Assembly: GCA_020226215.1 (NCBI GenBank)
Contig: CM035235.1
Coordinates: 126,501 to 190,500, forward strand
DNA: 64,000 bases
Direction of reading: 5' to 3'
Source of the DNA: Sindora glabra
Lineage: Eukaryota > Streptophyta > Magnoliopsida > Fabales > Fabaceae
A program made the translations under genes and the position numbers. Positions 12,677-26,227 of this stretch are shown here, one piece after another. Numbering within the stretch: position 1 is the stretch's first letter; the number at the start of each line of letters is the position of its first letter. The notes beneath the pieces are model-generated. The model was given only the letters and a program-made list of their open reading frames with translations, was not told the DNA's origin and did no database searches.

Positions 12677-14937
12677 TGTTATACCTTCTCTAAAAGATAA
12701 TAATTTAAAATTTAGTTTGGTGAAAGAATAATTGAAAGTAAGTTGATATACTTTTCTTTGAAATGGAATCTATGCACATATGAGAAAATATCCGGTAAAT
12801 AATTGTGAATGAATTGCTTAATATATTTAATGTTATTAGTGAATTGTGAAATGGAAATTTTGTGAGAATTGGGTGAAAAATGTAGAATGCTAAGGCTTAA
12901 GGTTTAAGTCATGAGTAAATATGTAAGTATGAAAGAGATTGAGGGGAAAAATCCAAAAAGTGTCCTTTAGCACTATACCTCATTTTTATAGCTTAAAATT
13001 AGTCTCCTCTTCCTATTTCTCTCAAAATCTCTTAACCTTCATCCCCAAACTCTATTAACTTTTTCTTTTCCTCTCATCTCTTTAATTTAGCAAAGAAAAA
13101 TGTTAATCTTTTTGAAATTCTTTATCCAATCTATGGGTGAAAACATCATCCTTGCTTGATAAATTTCTCATTTTATTTTGAGTTGAGAAAGATTTGGAGT
13201 TGATTTAATTTCAAAGGGAAATTCGGAAACCCTAACCAATAAATTGTTAATTTTAACACGATTAGGGTTGAAAGACACAAATCCAAATTCCTAGCATCAT
13301 TCTCTATATTAGGTGAGTGAACATCTTAAACTTAATCTAAAATATTTAGTTAACTTGGTTAAGTTTAGGTTTTAGGTTGTAATGAAAAATCTTTAAAATA
13401 GGTCTATATGAGACGTTTAATATGTATTGATGATTGATAATGGATTGGTTAAGTAACAAATGAGTTTAAATGGAATTAGGGGTACTATGAATAGTATTTT
13501 TTTTAAGAACACTTTGCAAAATCCTAACAAAATGGCTAGCCTTTTAGCCACAATGATCAGTCGCTATGCTAGAACTTTAAACATGGTTAACTTAAATTGC
13601 GAATGACTACCTGTTTGGTCCAAAATGACTACCTGTTGGCCTTTTAGAAGGGCCACTCATTATGAATGAATGGTTGATCATTAGGTTACTAATAATCGAT
13701 TGTTGGTTTCCTTGTTTCACCCCTTATTTTATAAATAATAACATATTTTAATAAGTATGAGTTGAGATAAATGAAATGGATATGACCTTAATGAAATGAA
13801 ATAAAATACTTATTTTATATATTTATCCAATTGCTTTATGGTTAATGCAATCTACTTATTTTAAAATAAAGGCATGGAAGTACTATTATTTGCCATTATT
13901 ATGATTGCAAATGAATCATTGTTTTGATTGTGGAATAAATGTAATGTGTGGCTCTGCATTAAGGCATGGTGTTAGTTGGTTATTGAGATATGTATGGATT
14001 ATGCCATGATATGAAACATGAAAGCATTGTGCAAAATCAAAATTGAGAAATGCTGTGAATTGCAACATGTGATGGGTGAGAATTAGGTGATGGGGATATA
14101 AGATTAATTTAAGAGGAACGAGGATAGAACTTATGAAGAGTATAAGGCTAAGTGAAAGTTACAATGAGGTTTATTTGTTTTCTTTACCTTGGTATTATAT
14201 TTATGATATGTTAAGATTGTGGTATAAGTAATTGTGTATATTTAAATTATAGCACTAATGAGTATAGATGATGTTAATACATATATTGATATCAATGAAA
14301 TTAATTGTGATTTTCATATAATGGCTAATGAATTTTATCAAAGATAAGATTAATCTTTCCATGTACTCTTAATGTAGTAATTATTTAGAGGAACCTTAAT
14401 TGAGGCTTAAGAAACATGCATGTATGGGTTATATCTTTCAATATATAGGTAAAACTACTATGAATTGCCTTTTTTCCTTTATTGGTGAAGGTATGAAAAT
14501 ATGATCCATCACTTGATTGTGAATTTAAAGTCCTCTCCTAGAATTTCAATTTCAGTACTTTACATATTTGTATTAGAATTTAAATTGGTTAATTTTTAAC
14601 TTAATGCTTACTTTTTAAGTTCCAAGGAAACTTACTCTTCTCCCTTTTGTTTGTCTTTCTTGAGGAACTTGCTTCTTTAGGTGTCCAATTATTATTGGAT
14701 GGAATGAAAATGGACTTGCTCGAGAACTTTGATATTAAGGTAAGCATTGGAATAATTAGAATAATTTTGCATTATAGTTTAACAATACAAATGCATTGAA
14801 AATTTGAAATTTCCACACTTTTGAAAGTATAACACATTTGCATATGAACCATGGCATTAAAAATGTAACAGGAAAAAATTGGTAGGTTGTCACCTATAAC
14901 AACTTCTTATATTGCACCCTAAGGATAGGTTGTGATA
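12677..14937 (+). mobile_element. Solo LTR of a TRTYACACC...GTGAYA family, plus orientation
   Basis: The block starts TGTTATACC and ends GGTTGTGATA, matching the termini of the blocks at 18258-20584 and 26228-27935 once transitions are allowed. Its inner layout resembles theirs: a pyrimidine-rich stretch near 13010-13090, AGGGTTG-type phrases, and an A+G-rich 3' third. No gag or pol lies nearby and there is no second LTR, so it reads as a solo LTR, probably Ty3/Gypsy. The A+T-rich repeat it interrupts appears to resume at 14941. I could not identify a convincing 5-bp target duplication. Confidence 0.55.
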
Positions 14938-15699
14938 GTTTGAGTTATAAATAATATAACTGAATTGGAAAAAAACATAAATTAGAGTACATAAAAGGAA
15001 GATAAACAAGGTGTGAGCTATAAAACTATAATAAGATCTTAATTATTGTATATTTAACATTAAATGTAGTATATGAAAATTGAACAATTGGAATAGGAAT
15101 ATTCCTTTATATGCAATTTGTGTTGTGTTGTTTTTCTTAATATGTATTACATATTAGGTTTATACATTTAATGTTGGACAAGTAAACCTTTTTTATTGTG
15201 TTAGTTATTTTTGGGTATTTTTAAAAACCAAAAGGGATTTTGTCAATATCTTAGTAGAATTTGATTAAGTAAACATTTTAGTTATTTAAGTTTAATTATG
15301 TTACATTATGTTATGTTGAGTTTACATCATTCATGAGTCATACTTGTTTGTAGGATGTCAATCAATGGCTATTTCTTACGTTGTCACTTATATGGAATTA
15401 GGCTCTAACAGATTATGACAATTTATTTATTTTTTATGATTGCTTTCTATACAAAGATTGTAATATTTTAAATAACTTTAAGAAATCTTAATTTCAATTA
15501 CGAAGCATATAAGTGTCATATAATCTTTTCTATTATTTTTGTAGTTATTCCAATTTTAAAGTTCTTTTGAAATTAACATTTTTTTATATTTTATATTTAG
15601 ATAATCTTATTTATATGCATAGATTCAATACTTTAAATTGTGTATTACTACTCTTAAAATGGTTAGGTTCCACATATACTTAAGCATAGTGGGTTTTAA
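14938..15699. other. A+T-rich DNA, no gene seen
   Basis: The first 120 bases continue the A+T-rich repeat family interrupted by the solo LTR (TATAAATAATATAA near 14947). The remainder shows no coding signal, no clear repeat and no RNA gene. Confidence 0.5.
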
Positions 15700-17190
15700 A
15701 AAAAAATGAAACCTTCCCAACATTAATACATAGGAACATACATAAATAATTATGTCTACAAGGTTACCTCTTGAAGTATAGATCACGAATCATAAGCATA
15801 ATTAAGCGATAGTGCCTCTATGGTATCCACATAGAGTGAATAATGATTTCTTTACCTATGCAAATATGCTAGGAAGAACTTTTGTTACAAGGGAATAAGG
15901 ATTTTGGTGTGTCTCATGGCTATTTTGGTGGTAATATGTGTATTAAAACCATGCTCTTATTCTTTATTTTATTCAACTACTAATACCTTATTCTTATCAA
16001 GATAAGAGTGATGAGAGATAGGGCTTATCCGTTAGTTATCTAATATTAGCTTAATATTAATAACTAAATATTATTAAATAATAGTATTATTCTATAATAT
16101 AATTATCTAATATCAAATAATATAATTATTTAATATTACTTTAATATCAGATAATATCACATAATATACTCTATATTATATGAATAATATATATTATTAC
16201 TTTGATAATATATATACACATTCAATAAATAACAGGCCCAATTAATAGGATTTTAGTCTAACTAAATTCCAATTAATCACTACCTTATTCCTACTCCTTT
16301 TGTGTGATCCTGTAGACTTTTATTATTTTAGCAATAATCCATCTATGGACTATAGACAATGAATGACATCTAACAATATGTCATTGCCACCTAAGTAGTA
16401 AAAATATCTATGATTCAACATTTACCTAATATAATACTTTGTAATACAGTCCCTTTTTGTAATAATATCTAAATTAAATTAGAAGTATAAAATGTATCAT
16501 TCTTATCAATATTTAATTCACATTTCTTAATACTGAGTAGACTAACTTAAATAAATTATGAATATCATATATTTATTTATTTGAGTATAACTATGCATTT
16601 TTTAGTCTCACTCAATTAAAGGGCTTAAGGATATCACTCCTTTTATATAAGAGGAATAAAATCTCATCTATATCACTCACATTCCTTTGTATAATTTGTA
16701 AAACACCTAATCAATGCCCTATGTGTCATCTCAATTAAAGCTGATAAAGGACAGTGTCAAAGTGTATAACTTCTCATGTAAGGAACCACAATGACTTCAG
16801 GTCAAAGGATTACGTGCATTATGGTCACATAAGAATAACTAATGACATATGACAATTTATGTAGTATTCTCATAACGGATTAGTCCAGTACATTTGTTCA
16901 CTAACAATGTACCTATGTATTAACTTGATATCATATATCTATGATTTATAATTATCAATTACTATACATGTTAGTCTCAATGTACTATTGCTATCTCTTT
17001 CGCAATAATACTCGATTAGGGATATTTTAGGAATAATAAAACTATTCTAGGGTAATTATTATATTGGGTTATAAATTGTGCAAATATTAAAATGAAACAA
17101 AATATAATAATTATATCACCTAAAATAAAACACGATACATTATGTGTATTATAGTCGTCTTATGATTGGCTCTTAGGATACACACACACA
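15700..17190 (-). mobile_element. Possible decayed Copia-type LTR block
   Basis: The stretch has no coding capacity, but its base composition is more mixed than its surroundings and its phrases recall large Copia LTRs read on the minus strand. One edge contains GGCTCTTAGGATACACACAC (17170-17189). The left edge lies somewhere near 15700. I found no paired terminus, target duplication or internal domain, so boundaries and identity are tentative. Confidence 0.3.
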
Positions 17191-18252
17191 CTAATAAAAA
17201 TATCAATTAATAACTTATTTTTTATCAAATAACATTTTTAAAAAATTATTTGAATTATCTATATATATTAAATTGTTATTGCATAATAGGTGTCCTTGAT
17301 AGAAAATTACACATATATTTATGATTATTTTTTGTGTAACATTATCTAATGTTTTCTTTATTCATAGGATTTAGTCATATAATTAGAAAATACAATTATT
17401 GTTCATTGTTGAATTTTTCATTTATAAATGCTCCACAAAAATTTATACAAATAAGTTTAATTAATGATTGACTCATTGAAAGCTATGATGTTAGATGCAC
17501 TATTTATATATTTAAAATAATTTAGCCTAGGTGTTCTATTATATTTTTTATAGTAAAATGATTTTCAATAACTCTTTTTCTATATCTCTCATTTAATATA
17601 AATATTTTTTATTTCATTTAATAAAGGGATCATAAAATATAATAATTATTATATATAATAATATTTACACTAAATTTTATTTTATTAAAATTTTCAAATA
17701 TCTATTTAAATAGTTTTGTAATAATAATATTTTAAGATAAAATAAGTTAAATAACGATATTAGTATACAAAATATAATATAAAATAATAAATATAAAATT
17801 TTATATAATATTTTTTTGTGCATTGCATGGATTAAGGATCTTTCTATAATGCTCTTTACTATTTTAAAGCACTATACTATTAATTATATGACTCTCAATA
17901 ATTAATTTTCTTAAGTTTAGTAAATAAGAAATTCTTAGTTGTGTAGTATAAATTGAGTATGCAATATTAATAAAATCAAGAGAAATTTAAGAATGATTAA
18001 TTGAGGAATTAATTATTATATTAATTTTTTAATGGGAATGAAGTCTTTTAATTTTTCATGGTAAACATTAACAAAACAAGCTAAAAGGCTTTAAAAAGTC
18101 ATATTACTAATTCAAAACCTAACAATTAAGGGGAAAGGAACTAGCCTATCCAATGAACCTTTAAGTATCTTAAACTAAAACTTTATCTATCTTTGTATTG
18201 GAAATATCATTATTTAACATCACCATTATTCTCTTGGAAGATAAAAAACATT
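17191..18252. other. A+T-rich DNA, no gene seen
   Basis: No open frame with family features, no RNA gene and no repeat with definable ends. It separates the Copia-like block from the minus-strand solo LTR. Confidence 0.5.
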
Positions 18253-18257
18253 CAAGA

Positions 18258-20584
18258 TGTCATGACCTAAATTAGCCATAAGTAATATAGGATTATTCTT
18301 AAATAATCATATCAGCCTAATTCACAATCATTAGTATGCATAATGAAGTAACCATTCATATTTTGTACTCATTCATTGAGGAAATACCAAGCATGCATTC
18401 ATTTTTGAAATCTCCATTACATGATGAGTAATTTTTGAAAAGAATAGTTAGTTTAACTTATGAACTCTATAAGTAAGCATAAGTTATTCTAACCATGCAA
18501 AAGCAAATACTACTTTTCATATCTTAACAATGGTTTACTACATTGCTTAATTCTATTATTCAAGTTTACAAGTATACTAAATTTATATTTGCCACTAATC
18601 TACCAAATGATAAGATTGAAACTTTAAAGGAAGGAATTTATTTAATATGTTAGTAGAAGTGGAAGATATTACTATGTATCTAAAAAGTTAGACCTATAAA
18701 ATAATAAGTATAAGACATAGTAAGAAATATCCTACCTAACAATATACTTGAACAATTTAAAGAAATTAAATAAAAATGTAAGAAACAATCATTAACATTC
18801 CAAGTTTTCATTTTATAAGGATTCTTGACATTCAATACTTAGTCATTTAACCTCAATATGGTCATTTGTATAACCAATCACCTATCAACTTAGAACAAGC
18901 GTGAATCTCAAAGGTATCAAAAAACAATTTCATTAAACATAAATATCAAACAAGTTTCCTCTTTGTACTTCCTAAGTCAACTTTATCTCCTTAAAAATCC
19001 ACAGACAAATCCGAGGCATATAATCAAACCATATTATTATTCACCCTATCACACCATTTCATTATCATTTAAGTCACAACACATTCAATTTATTCATCAT
19101 TTACATGGAATATAAGATCAAGCAATCATATTCATGATAAAATTATGTAAACAATAATAAACTAAGCCTTATATAATTTACTATAATTAAACAACATCTA
19201 TTTTATGACTTTGTTAAGGTTCATGAGCTAATGAAATCATATTCAAACAATTTTGCTTCCTAAGAAGCACATTAGTCGGTTTACCACTCATGTTACTCAT
19301 TATTATATGTGTTTAGGTCATTCATTCTTATCTTACATGTTTAAGATGGCTCATTACCTTACATTTTTATAAAAAAGTATGATTTTATAGTAAAATAGGG
19401 CCATTATTGATTATATACTTAATTGTTAGTTTCTCGAGGGTAACTTTGGCACTCATTGTCAACTACATAGTTGAGTTTAAAGTCTTAAAGATGAATATGG
19501 ATGATTATAGTTGAATATATAGTTAATTACTATTATTTAGAAGGAAATCATAGGCTCGGTAATTAACTATGTGGTTAATTATGATGTCTTGTGGAGCAAC
19601 CTAGGTACATATAATCAATTATTGGATGATGTTCTACAAATTTCTTTATGTGAATACTATTTTTCTATCATAAATCAGCTCCAAACATCATTTATTTCAT
19701 GTTAAACTACAACCATACCATTAAATACGTTAAATACTACTTCTAAATAACAAGATCCATCATTTTATCAATCCATTTAATACATCAAATACCATTTTCA
19801 TGTATGATTGTTAAATAAGTTTTAAAACATTAAAACTCAATAAAATAAAAGATTTGAGTTAAGACTTAGGCAAAATACTACTTAGGATTATAATGGAGAG
19901 TTAAGGTGTAGAATAAGATGATTGGTGTCTATTTTCTTTAAATAAGGAATGATTCATAGGGTAAGGTTATTGGTAGTTTCACTTCCATCAATAAATATAG
20001 TTTTAAAATTCAAGAATCTAAGAGGAAATATATGAGTATGGAGAAGATAAGTTGATAAAGAATTATTTATCGATGAGTAACTTACCTTAAGGAGAGGAGA
20101 TGATGGAATATTGGATAGTTTCCTTTTAAGAATTCTAAAGTTCCTCTTGAAAAATTTAAAAATGATGGTAAGAAATGAAAATGAGGGACAAAAAGGAAGT
20201 GTTTGGGTATTTTAGGAATAAAAAGGTTAACGGCATTTTGAAAAAAGAGGTTAAGTTATAACTTTTATTCATTAGCTAGCCTTCCTAGGCTATGGTTAAC
20301 TATGCTAAGCCAAAATGCAATTTAGAGGTCATAGTTAATTATATAGTTAACTATTGCCTTATTTTTCTAACATTAAATGCTTTACAAACCTTTTTTACTT
20401 TTGCCCGTTCTTAAATTCTCATATTTCCATCAAGCTTTTTATCATGCACATTGTTCTTATGCATTCACCGAATTTAAATTATAAATAAGGCTTAAAACAT
20501 ATACTTCAAACAAAAGAATCACATTCAATTTATAAGAAATTAATAATTTGGTAATTAAAAATTTAAATTCTTAGGGGTGTAATA
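18258..20584 (-). mobile_element. Solo LTR, minus orientation, CAAGA target duplications
   Basis: Read on the minus strand it begins TATTACACCCC and ends GGTCATGACA. This matches a canonical TGTTACACCC...TGACA LTR with one G-to-A change at the start. CAAGA lies directly on both outer sides (18253-18257 and 20585-20589), the 5-bp duplication expected of LTR-retrotransposon integration. No second LTR or internal gene is present, so it is best read as the product of LTR-LTR recombination. It contains several degenerate copies of a TAGTTAACTAT phrase (for example near 19500-19590 and 20290-20360). Confidence 0.72.
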
Positions 20585-20589
20585 CAAGA

Positions 20590-20885
20590 TGATAACTGCT
20601 AGAGGCATAAACTAAATTCAAAGTTAGCTAGTAAAAATTCATAATAAGCAATTTTGAGGATGAACTATGATAGCTCTAGATCTTCCATTGGTTGAGAAAC
20701 ATACTAAGATTTGTGTAATTGTTCGAAGCTTTGTGACTTTTCACTTTGTCATGCTTACACCATCACTTTTTTGGATTCATGGTTTTTAAATACTTATAAG
20801 TATTTTGATACAATAATTAATGAAAAGTTAATTCACATTGTTAATGTCCGGAATGTCAATGCTTTAAAGAAAATGGAAGGTATGC
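20590..20885. other. Short A+T-rich spacer
   Basis: A 61-codon open frame in this stretch lacks any recognisable domain and is probably chance. No repeat or RNA gene is seen. Confidence 0.4.
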
Positions 20886-20893
20886 ATTACAAT

Positions 20894-21454
20894 TAGGGGT
20901 GGAATTCAGTCAAGTCAAATCAAGTTTTGACTTAATTGAACATGCTTAACAGAAAAATTTCATGCTCAGTTTAACTTGAAATAGTAAAGCTTGATAATCA
21001 TCTCGATTAGCTTGATACTGATAAAAAATCATGTCAACTTATAAATAAAATATATGCTTGATTTAAGTTTGATTTATTAGTAAATTAGTTATCTAAGTAT
21101 AAAATCAAATTAAACAATAAATACATAAACTTAAAACATAAATTAGTTAAAAATCAAACTAAAAGTCTATTAATATTTATAAAATAGTTAAAAGCAAAGT
21201 CATAATTTTGTTAACATTAATATGTAATAAGAAAATAAAGTAGGCTATTGATATTTTCTTAATATATATTTAAAAACTTTATATATATAAACAAGTTAAA
21301 CAAGTTGAGCAAGAATAAACTATATTTAGCTTGAATTACTAAATGAGCTAAATTTTCTACTCGAGAAAAATGAGTTACAAGCTAAGTTGAGCTTAGCCAT
21401 TATTGAATTTGGCTCATTAATTAATTAAGCAACTTAACTTAAATGCCAACTTTA
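20894..21454. mobile_element. hAT-like MITE with 8-bp target duplications
   Basis: The left end TAGGGGTGGAATT and the reverse complement of the right end, TAAAGTTGGCATT, agree at 9 of 13 positions. The flanks ATTACAAT (20886-20893) and AATACAAT (21455-21462) differ at one base and fit the 8-bp duplication of hAT elements. TAGGGGTGG-type ends with runs of AAGTTGAGCTTAG-like phrases are known from plant hAT MITEs. There is no coding capacity. Confidence 0.65.
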
Positions 21455-21462
21455 AATACAAT

Positions 21463-21719
21463 GAAATTATTACTTTTGAGAAATATTACCAAGTTGAGTA
21501 TTGTTATAAACACATAAGTTTTACTTTATATGATGTTAAAGAATCCTTTAAAAAGGAAGAAGAAAACCATGATGCCTATTGTAAGCATAAGTGGTTAAAA
21601 GCTTATTGATAAAATCCCTTACTTGAACTAAAGGTCAAAATTAAGCCATTTTAACTTAAGCTAGTTCCATTACTAAATGCCCTTTTTAATATAAGAATAT
21701 ATTTCTTTAATACCAAAAA
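21463..21719. other. Spacer before the decayed repeat gene
   Basis: A+T-rich sequence with no recognisable gene. It may belong to the intron or upstream part of the decayed gene that follows. Confidence 0.3.
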
Positions 21720-22718
21720 TAGGTGTGGTGTCAAACCTTGGTGTAATAATTGCCCATCATTACCATTATCATTTGAAGTTTCTTCTTTGGCTAAAATCCT
21801 TTTGATAGCCCAAATAGCTAAATTTGAGAAACTTTATGGAATTTTAGGTATTTTTTATATTTTTTATATTTTTTATTTTGCATTTAACTTATGTTTAAAT
21901 TTGATATTTCTCTTCAAGCAATGCTCTAGCCATTGAGATCTCAAGTATTACCTTTGATTCTACTAAATTTATTATTAAAGAGGCTAAATTGAAAAAATTC
22001 CATGATCAAGCTAACATAATGTTTGCCAAGGAGGATGATGTCCTTTTAGGAACAAGAAAGCAAAAGTATAATTGAAAAAGTCAATCAGAGGCAACTAACA
22101 ACCATCCTACTAAAAAACCATTTAGGAAAAGTTATAAAAAGGTAACTGATTCAAACCTTCCATTGATAACCTTGCTTTCATCAACATTTCCAAGCCTTCT
22201 AATAAGTAAGGCAAATTATTTATTCAACCAATTGACACCATAGCAAACTTAAATGAAGAAATGACTACATTATAGGTAAAGATTGCGCATTTTTCATATT
22301 GTTAATTTAAATTTATATATAGATATTCTTTAATTGAAAACATTCTTTTAGGAAAAATGATTTGTCTACTAAAGTCAATTTACCTCACGATGTAACTCTA
22401 ACAATTAGCCTGGGAAATGAGGAAGATGCATTCACAATTAACACCCATATCAATTCTATGGTACTTACTCTACAAGTTGCAAAGGAACATGTCAAAGAGC
22501 TAAATATGAATGACCAAGATATATATGCCTTAGTTGAAACTAGCGTGGCTAATTTCAATAGGGATAACAAAGATAAGAAAGACTTTTTTGCTATCTTATA
22601 ATCCTTAATTTCAATTGATAAGAGTATGCTAACCTTAAATTAATGAACATGGAAAAGCATAGCCATCAAGTGACTGATGAAAAAAAGACTTCAAATTGCT
22701 TTATGTCAATTCAAGAAT

Positions 22719-25661
22719 CACCATAATAAATCAACACTTGTTCCACAATTAAAATTATGGCACATGATTAAAATTTTTGTGGCTGTGTTATTTAGCCATG
22801 GAAACACCAATTGAATGGTCTTGTGGCAAAGGAGAGCATGGTAAGGAAATGGCCATGGGGAAAAAAGTCCTGTGACATAAATAATCTTTTTGTTTTGCCA
22901 TAGGTTCACTTATGGCTAATAAGTTTTTTTAGTTATGAGTACAAATGTGGTAAAAAAGTTATCTTTATGGCTAGTTGCCACAAATAAAATCATGGTAAAA
23001 ATAAAATAAAATAATTATAAAAACTATTACTAGTTAAAATGATTTTTATATATCTAAATTTAATCAATTATCTAGGCAATTCAACCAAATGTCATCCTAT
23101 CATTTTGTTTACATATCTATTGAAACTTGTTAATATTTTTAACCCATATTAAGCTAGTGTAAATTGTTGAAACTCTATCTCTTTAGTAATTGCAAATTGC
23201 ATTCATGGGGAATTGAACTTAAATCTCGAAGCTAAGGAATACAAAGCTTTACCATTGTACTAGTTTACTTCTTTAATATTATAATATAATATATTTTATA
23301 TGAAGTTTTAATTGATTGATTAGCTTCAAGAAGAAAAGTACACTCGTATAATACTAATTATATAATAAAATATCACATAAATCTATATAATAAAAACACA
23401 CTATTATTAAAATGTTATATGCTAAATTCCTATGTTCCTAAAATGTACACTCGAATAATACTAAAATGTTATATAATAAAAACACACTGTTATAAATCTA
23501 TATAATAAAAATTATTTTTTATAGGCTAAATTCCTATTTATTTCATTACTAATTTTGCTTGTATCAAATTTGTCATTCACAAATATCTTATATTCATTTG
23601 ATTCTTTTATTAATATTTTTCATTAATTATTATTGATTGAGTTAAAGTAAGATAAAAGTAAAATTTTTATATTTTTCAAGCAATTTTTTTTATTTTCTAA
23701 AAATTCTTTTGATAAAGGTTGAATTATATGAAACAAATATCCATACAAATTATAATTTTGAACTATTATGCATATTTAAATTTTAATTATAAATCATATT
23801 TAAATTATTACAAATTATTTTCTTTTAATTTTTTATTTATAATACATATTTTTATTATTCATATATTTAAGTTAAATTATTTGACCATTTACAACTTTTT
23901 AATATTAATTTCATTTATCATATGTTATTTATATTTATTTTCTATCTTTCTATTTATTAAGTCATTAATCTATCAATAAAATTAGAAATGAGTAGACTAA
24001 ATTAATTAAATTATTATTTATAAAATAAGAAATTAATACAAAATATTTGTGAGAAATAAAATTAATACAATTCGAATTAATAAAAGATGAAAATAAAAAT
24101 TTACACTACTTATATATATCACTCCCTTAAATATAATTTACTTAAAAATTTTTAATATAATAATTTAATTATTATTAAATTATACATAATTTTATATAAT
24201 TATTATTTTTAATTTTTTAATAAAAGTTTCATTAATGTTACAGTGATGAATAGAAAATTTGTTAGTACATATTTCTATAATAAAACTTGTTATAACTTAT
24301 GTCACAAATCATACTATTTATATATAATATAATAATTTTAGTATTTTCATTATGTATATATCTTTTTCATTAACACATTTTTAAGAGTAATGTGATGTGA
24401 TAAAAAAATATTTTTTATAATATTTTATACCTTGAATGATCTATTTTTGTTTAAGTAATATTTTAAAAATTAAACTAAATAACAAGTTTAAAAAATTGTT
24501 GTATATGTATATATTATATATATGTATTTGTTAATCTTGTTAATTTTTAATTTTAGTATGCAAAAAAATTAAATTCATTGAATAATTATATGACACAACC
24601 TTTAATATATTATAATATTTATTTTATTGATGTATATTAATTTTATTTTGTAAATTGAATTGACGCAACCTTTAATAGATACTAAATTTGATATACATGT
24701 AAACAGAAATGGTTAGGAGCTTAATAATTAAGCTCTTTCTTATATATCTTAAGTTTTGAGATTTAACTCCTATTTTTATTATTTAAAAAAAATAATAAAA
24801 GTACATAATTATATAATTTATTAATAATTTTATTTGTTTATATATATTTTATGAATTAACTAATTAAAAATATTATATTCTACAACTTTTTTATTTTGAT
24901 TGGTTGGAGGCTAATCAATTGATCAAATAAATCATTTACCAAATTCCTAAAATAATTGTTTGACTTAGTAAGTTAGTTAAAGGCTTTTAACTCAAGTAAT
25001 GAATTAACTATTTGCTAAACACTCATAATACATAAATTTTTATATTTTGTTTATTGTTTATTTTATTGTAATATGTTGCACTTTTTATAAATAGCCTTTT
25101 TTATATGTATTGTTACCAAAATTGATATATTTGGCTATGATTTTATTCATAGAATTAATTCATAGTATAAGTAATACTTTGCTATAAATGAATTTTTCAA
25201 GCTTACATAATAGAATAAGTGATGCTTTGTTACAAGAAATATGTACTCGTAATTTATTTTTTAACACAAATGATGCTTTACCATAGAGAATGTGTTCTCA
25301 TAACTTAGTTTATAACACAAGTAATATTTTACCATGAGTAAAATTTTTCCACAGCATAAGTGATATTTTACCATGAGGAATATATCCTCATAACTTAATT
25401 TTGTGGCACAAGTGATATTTTTCCACAGATAAATTTTTTCCATAGCACAAGTGATAGTTTGCCATAGAAAATGTGATCCTGTAACTTAGTTTGTAACACA
25501 AGCGATATTTTATTATAGGTAAAGTTTTCCTATAGCATATTTTTTTTAGTTTTTTTTGTATATTTGTTTGAATTTTTTGGTTCCTGTGGCAAAAGATAAA
25601 ATTGTTACTTTTATGAATTTTGTGGCATAATTTATGGTACAAATATTAATTTGTTGTAATG
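22719..25661. mobile_element. Non-autonomous CACTA (En/Spm-type) element
   Basis: The left end CACCATAATAAATCAACACT and the reverse complement of the right end, CATTACAACAAATTAATATT, differ only by C/T transitions. Both fit an ancestral CACTACAACAAAT terminus. AAT flanks the element on both sides (22716-22718 and 25662-25664), the 3-bp duplication of CACTA elements. Subterminal zones on both sides (22740-22990 and 25130-25640) are rich in TGGCA / TGCCA and ATGGTA phrases, as in this superfamily. No transposase frame is present, and the interior is A+T-rich with a few open frames lacking domains. Removing the element joins sequence that aligns with the downstream 219-bp repeat of the host gene, which supports both boundaries. 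Confidence 0.72.
25140..25550. repeat. Degenerate subterminal tandem repeats of the CACTA element
   Basis: The phrases AACACAAGTGATATTTTACC, CATAACTTAGTTT and ATTTTTCCACAG return in order several times, at spacings of roughly 55 to 65 bases with considerable divergence. Subterminal repeats of this kind are the usual transposase-binding zones of CACTA elements. The minus-strand open frames here only translate the repeats. Confidence 0.6.
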
Positions 25662-25669
25662 AATTATAC

Positions 25670-26058
25670 GAAATTAGAGTTGACTTTAAAAGTGCTTTAG
25701 GATACAAATGCCTTTAACTAGATTGTCACAATTGGTCTTAAAGCTTTTATTGACTCTTTAAGTGAGAACATGCTTATGATATTAGAAAAATTAAAGAAAA
25801 CTTTGACCATAAAAGAAAACTTCCAAAACCTAGATGTCCTTTTCATGGAAGGCTTTGAAGTGCTTTGTGCTAACTTAAAGAACCATCAGAAATTAGAGTT
25901 AACATTACAAGTGCTTTAGGATATAAATGCCATCAATTGGATTGTCATGATTAATCTTAAAGCTTTTATTAACTCTTTAAGTGAGAAATTGCTCGTGATG
26001 CTAGAAAAATTAAAGAAAGCCTTAACCATAGAAGAAAACTTCCAAACCATTTATGTTA
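25670..26058 (+). repeat. 219-bp (73-codon) direct repeat inside the decayed gene
   Basis: GAAATTAGAGTT at 25670 recurs at 25889. The following 150 or so bases align, including TTAAAGCTTTTATT and AACTCTTTAAGTGAGAA-type phrases. The spacing is an exact multiple of three, and the same frame gives matching peptides in both copies. The sequence just before the CACTA insertion resembles the end of a further copy. Confidence 0.75.
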
Positions 26059-26227
26059 AAAGCAAAAGTTTAAATTCTTTTATAAAATTGGTGAGCAATA
26101 GAAAAAATCCCTTACATTATAGCCCAAGCAATATGCTGAGAAGATCAAGAAGCATAGGAAGCAAGTTTCAACCTTGCAAGCTAAGATTTTTGAACTTTAG
26201 AGGGAATTGAGGGAATTATAGGATACT

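Noticed and set aside
23719..23979. An 86-codon hydrophobic open frame
   Set aside because: It is an A+T-driven run of F, I, L, N and Y inside the CACTA element interior, without start context or homology.
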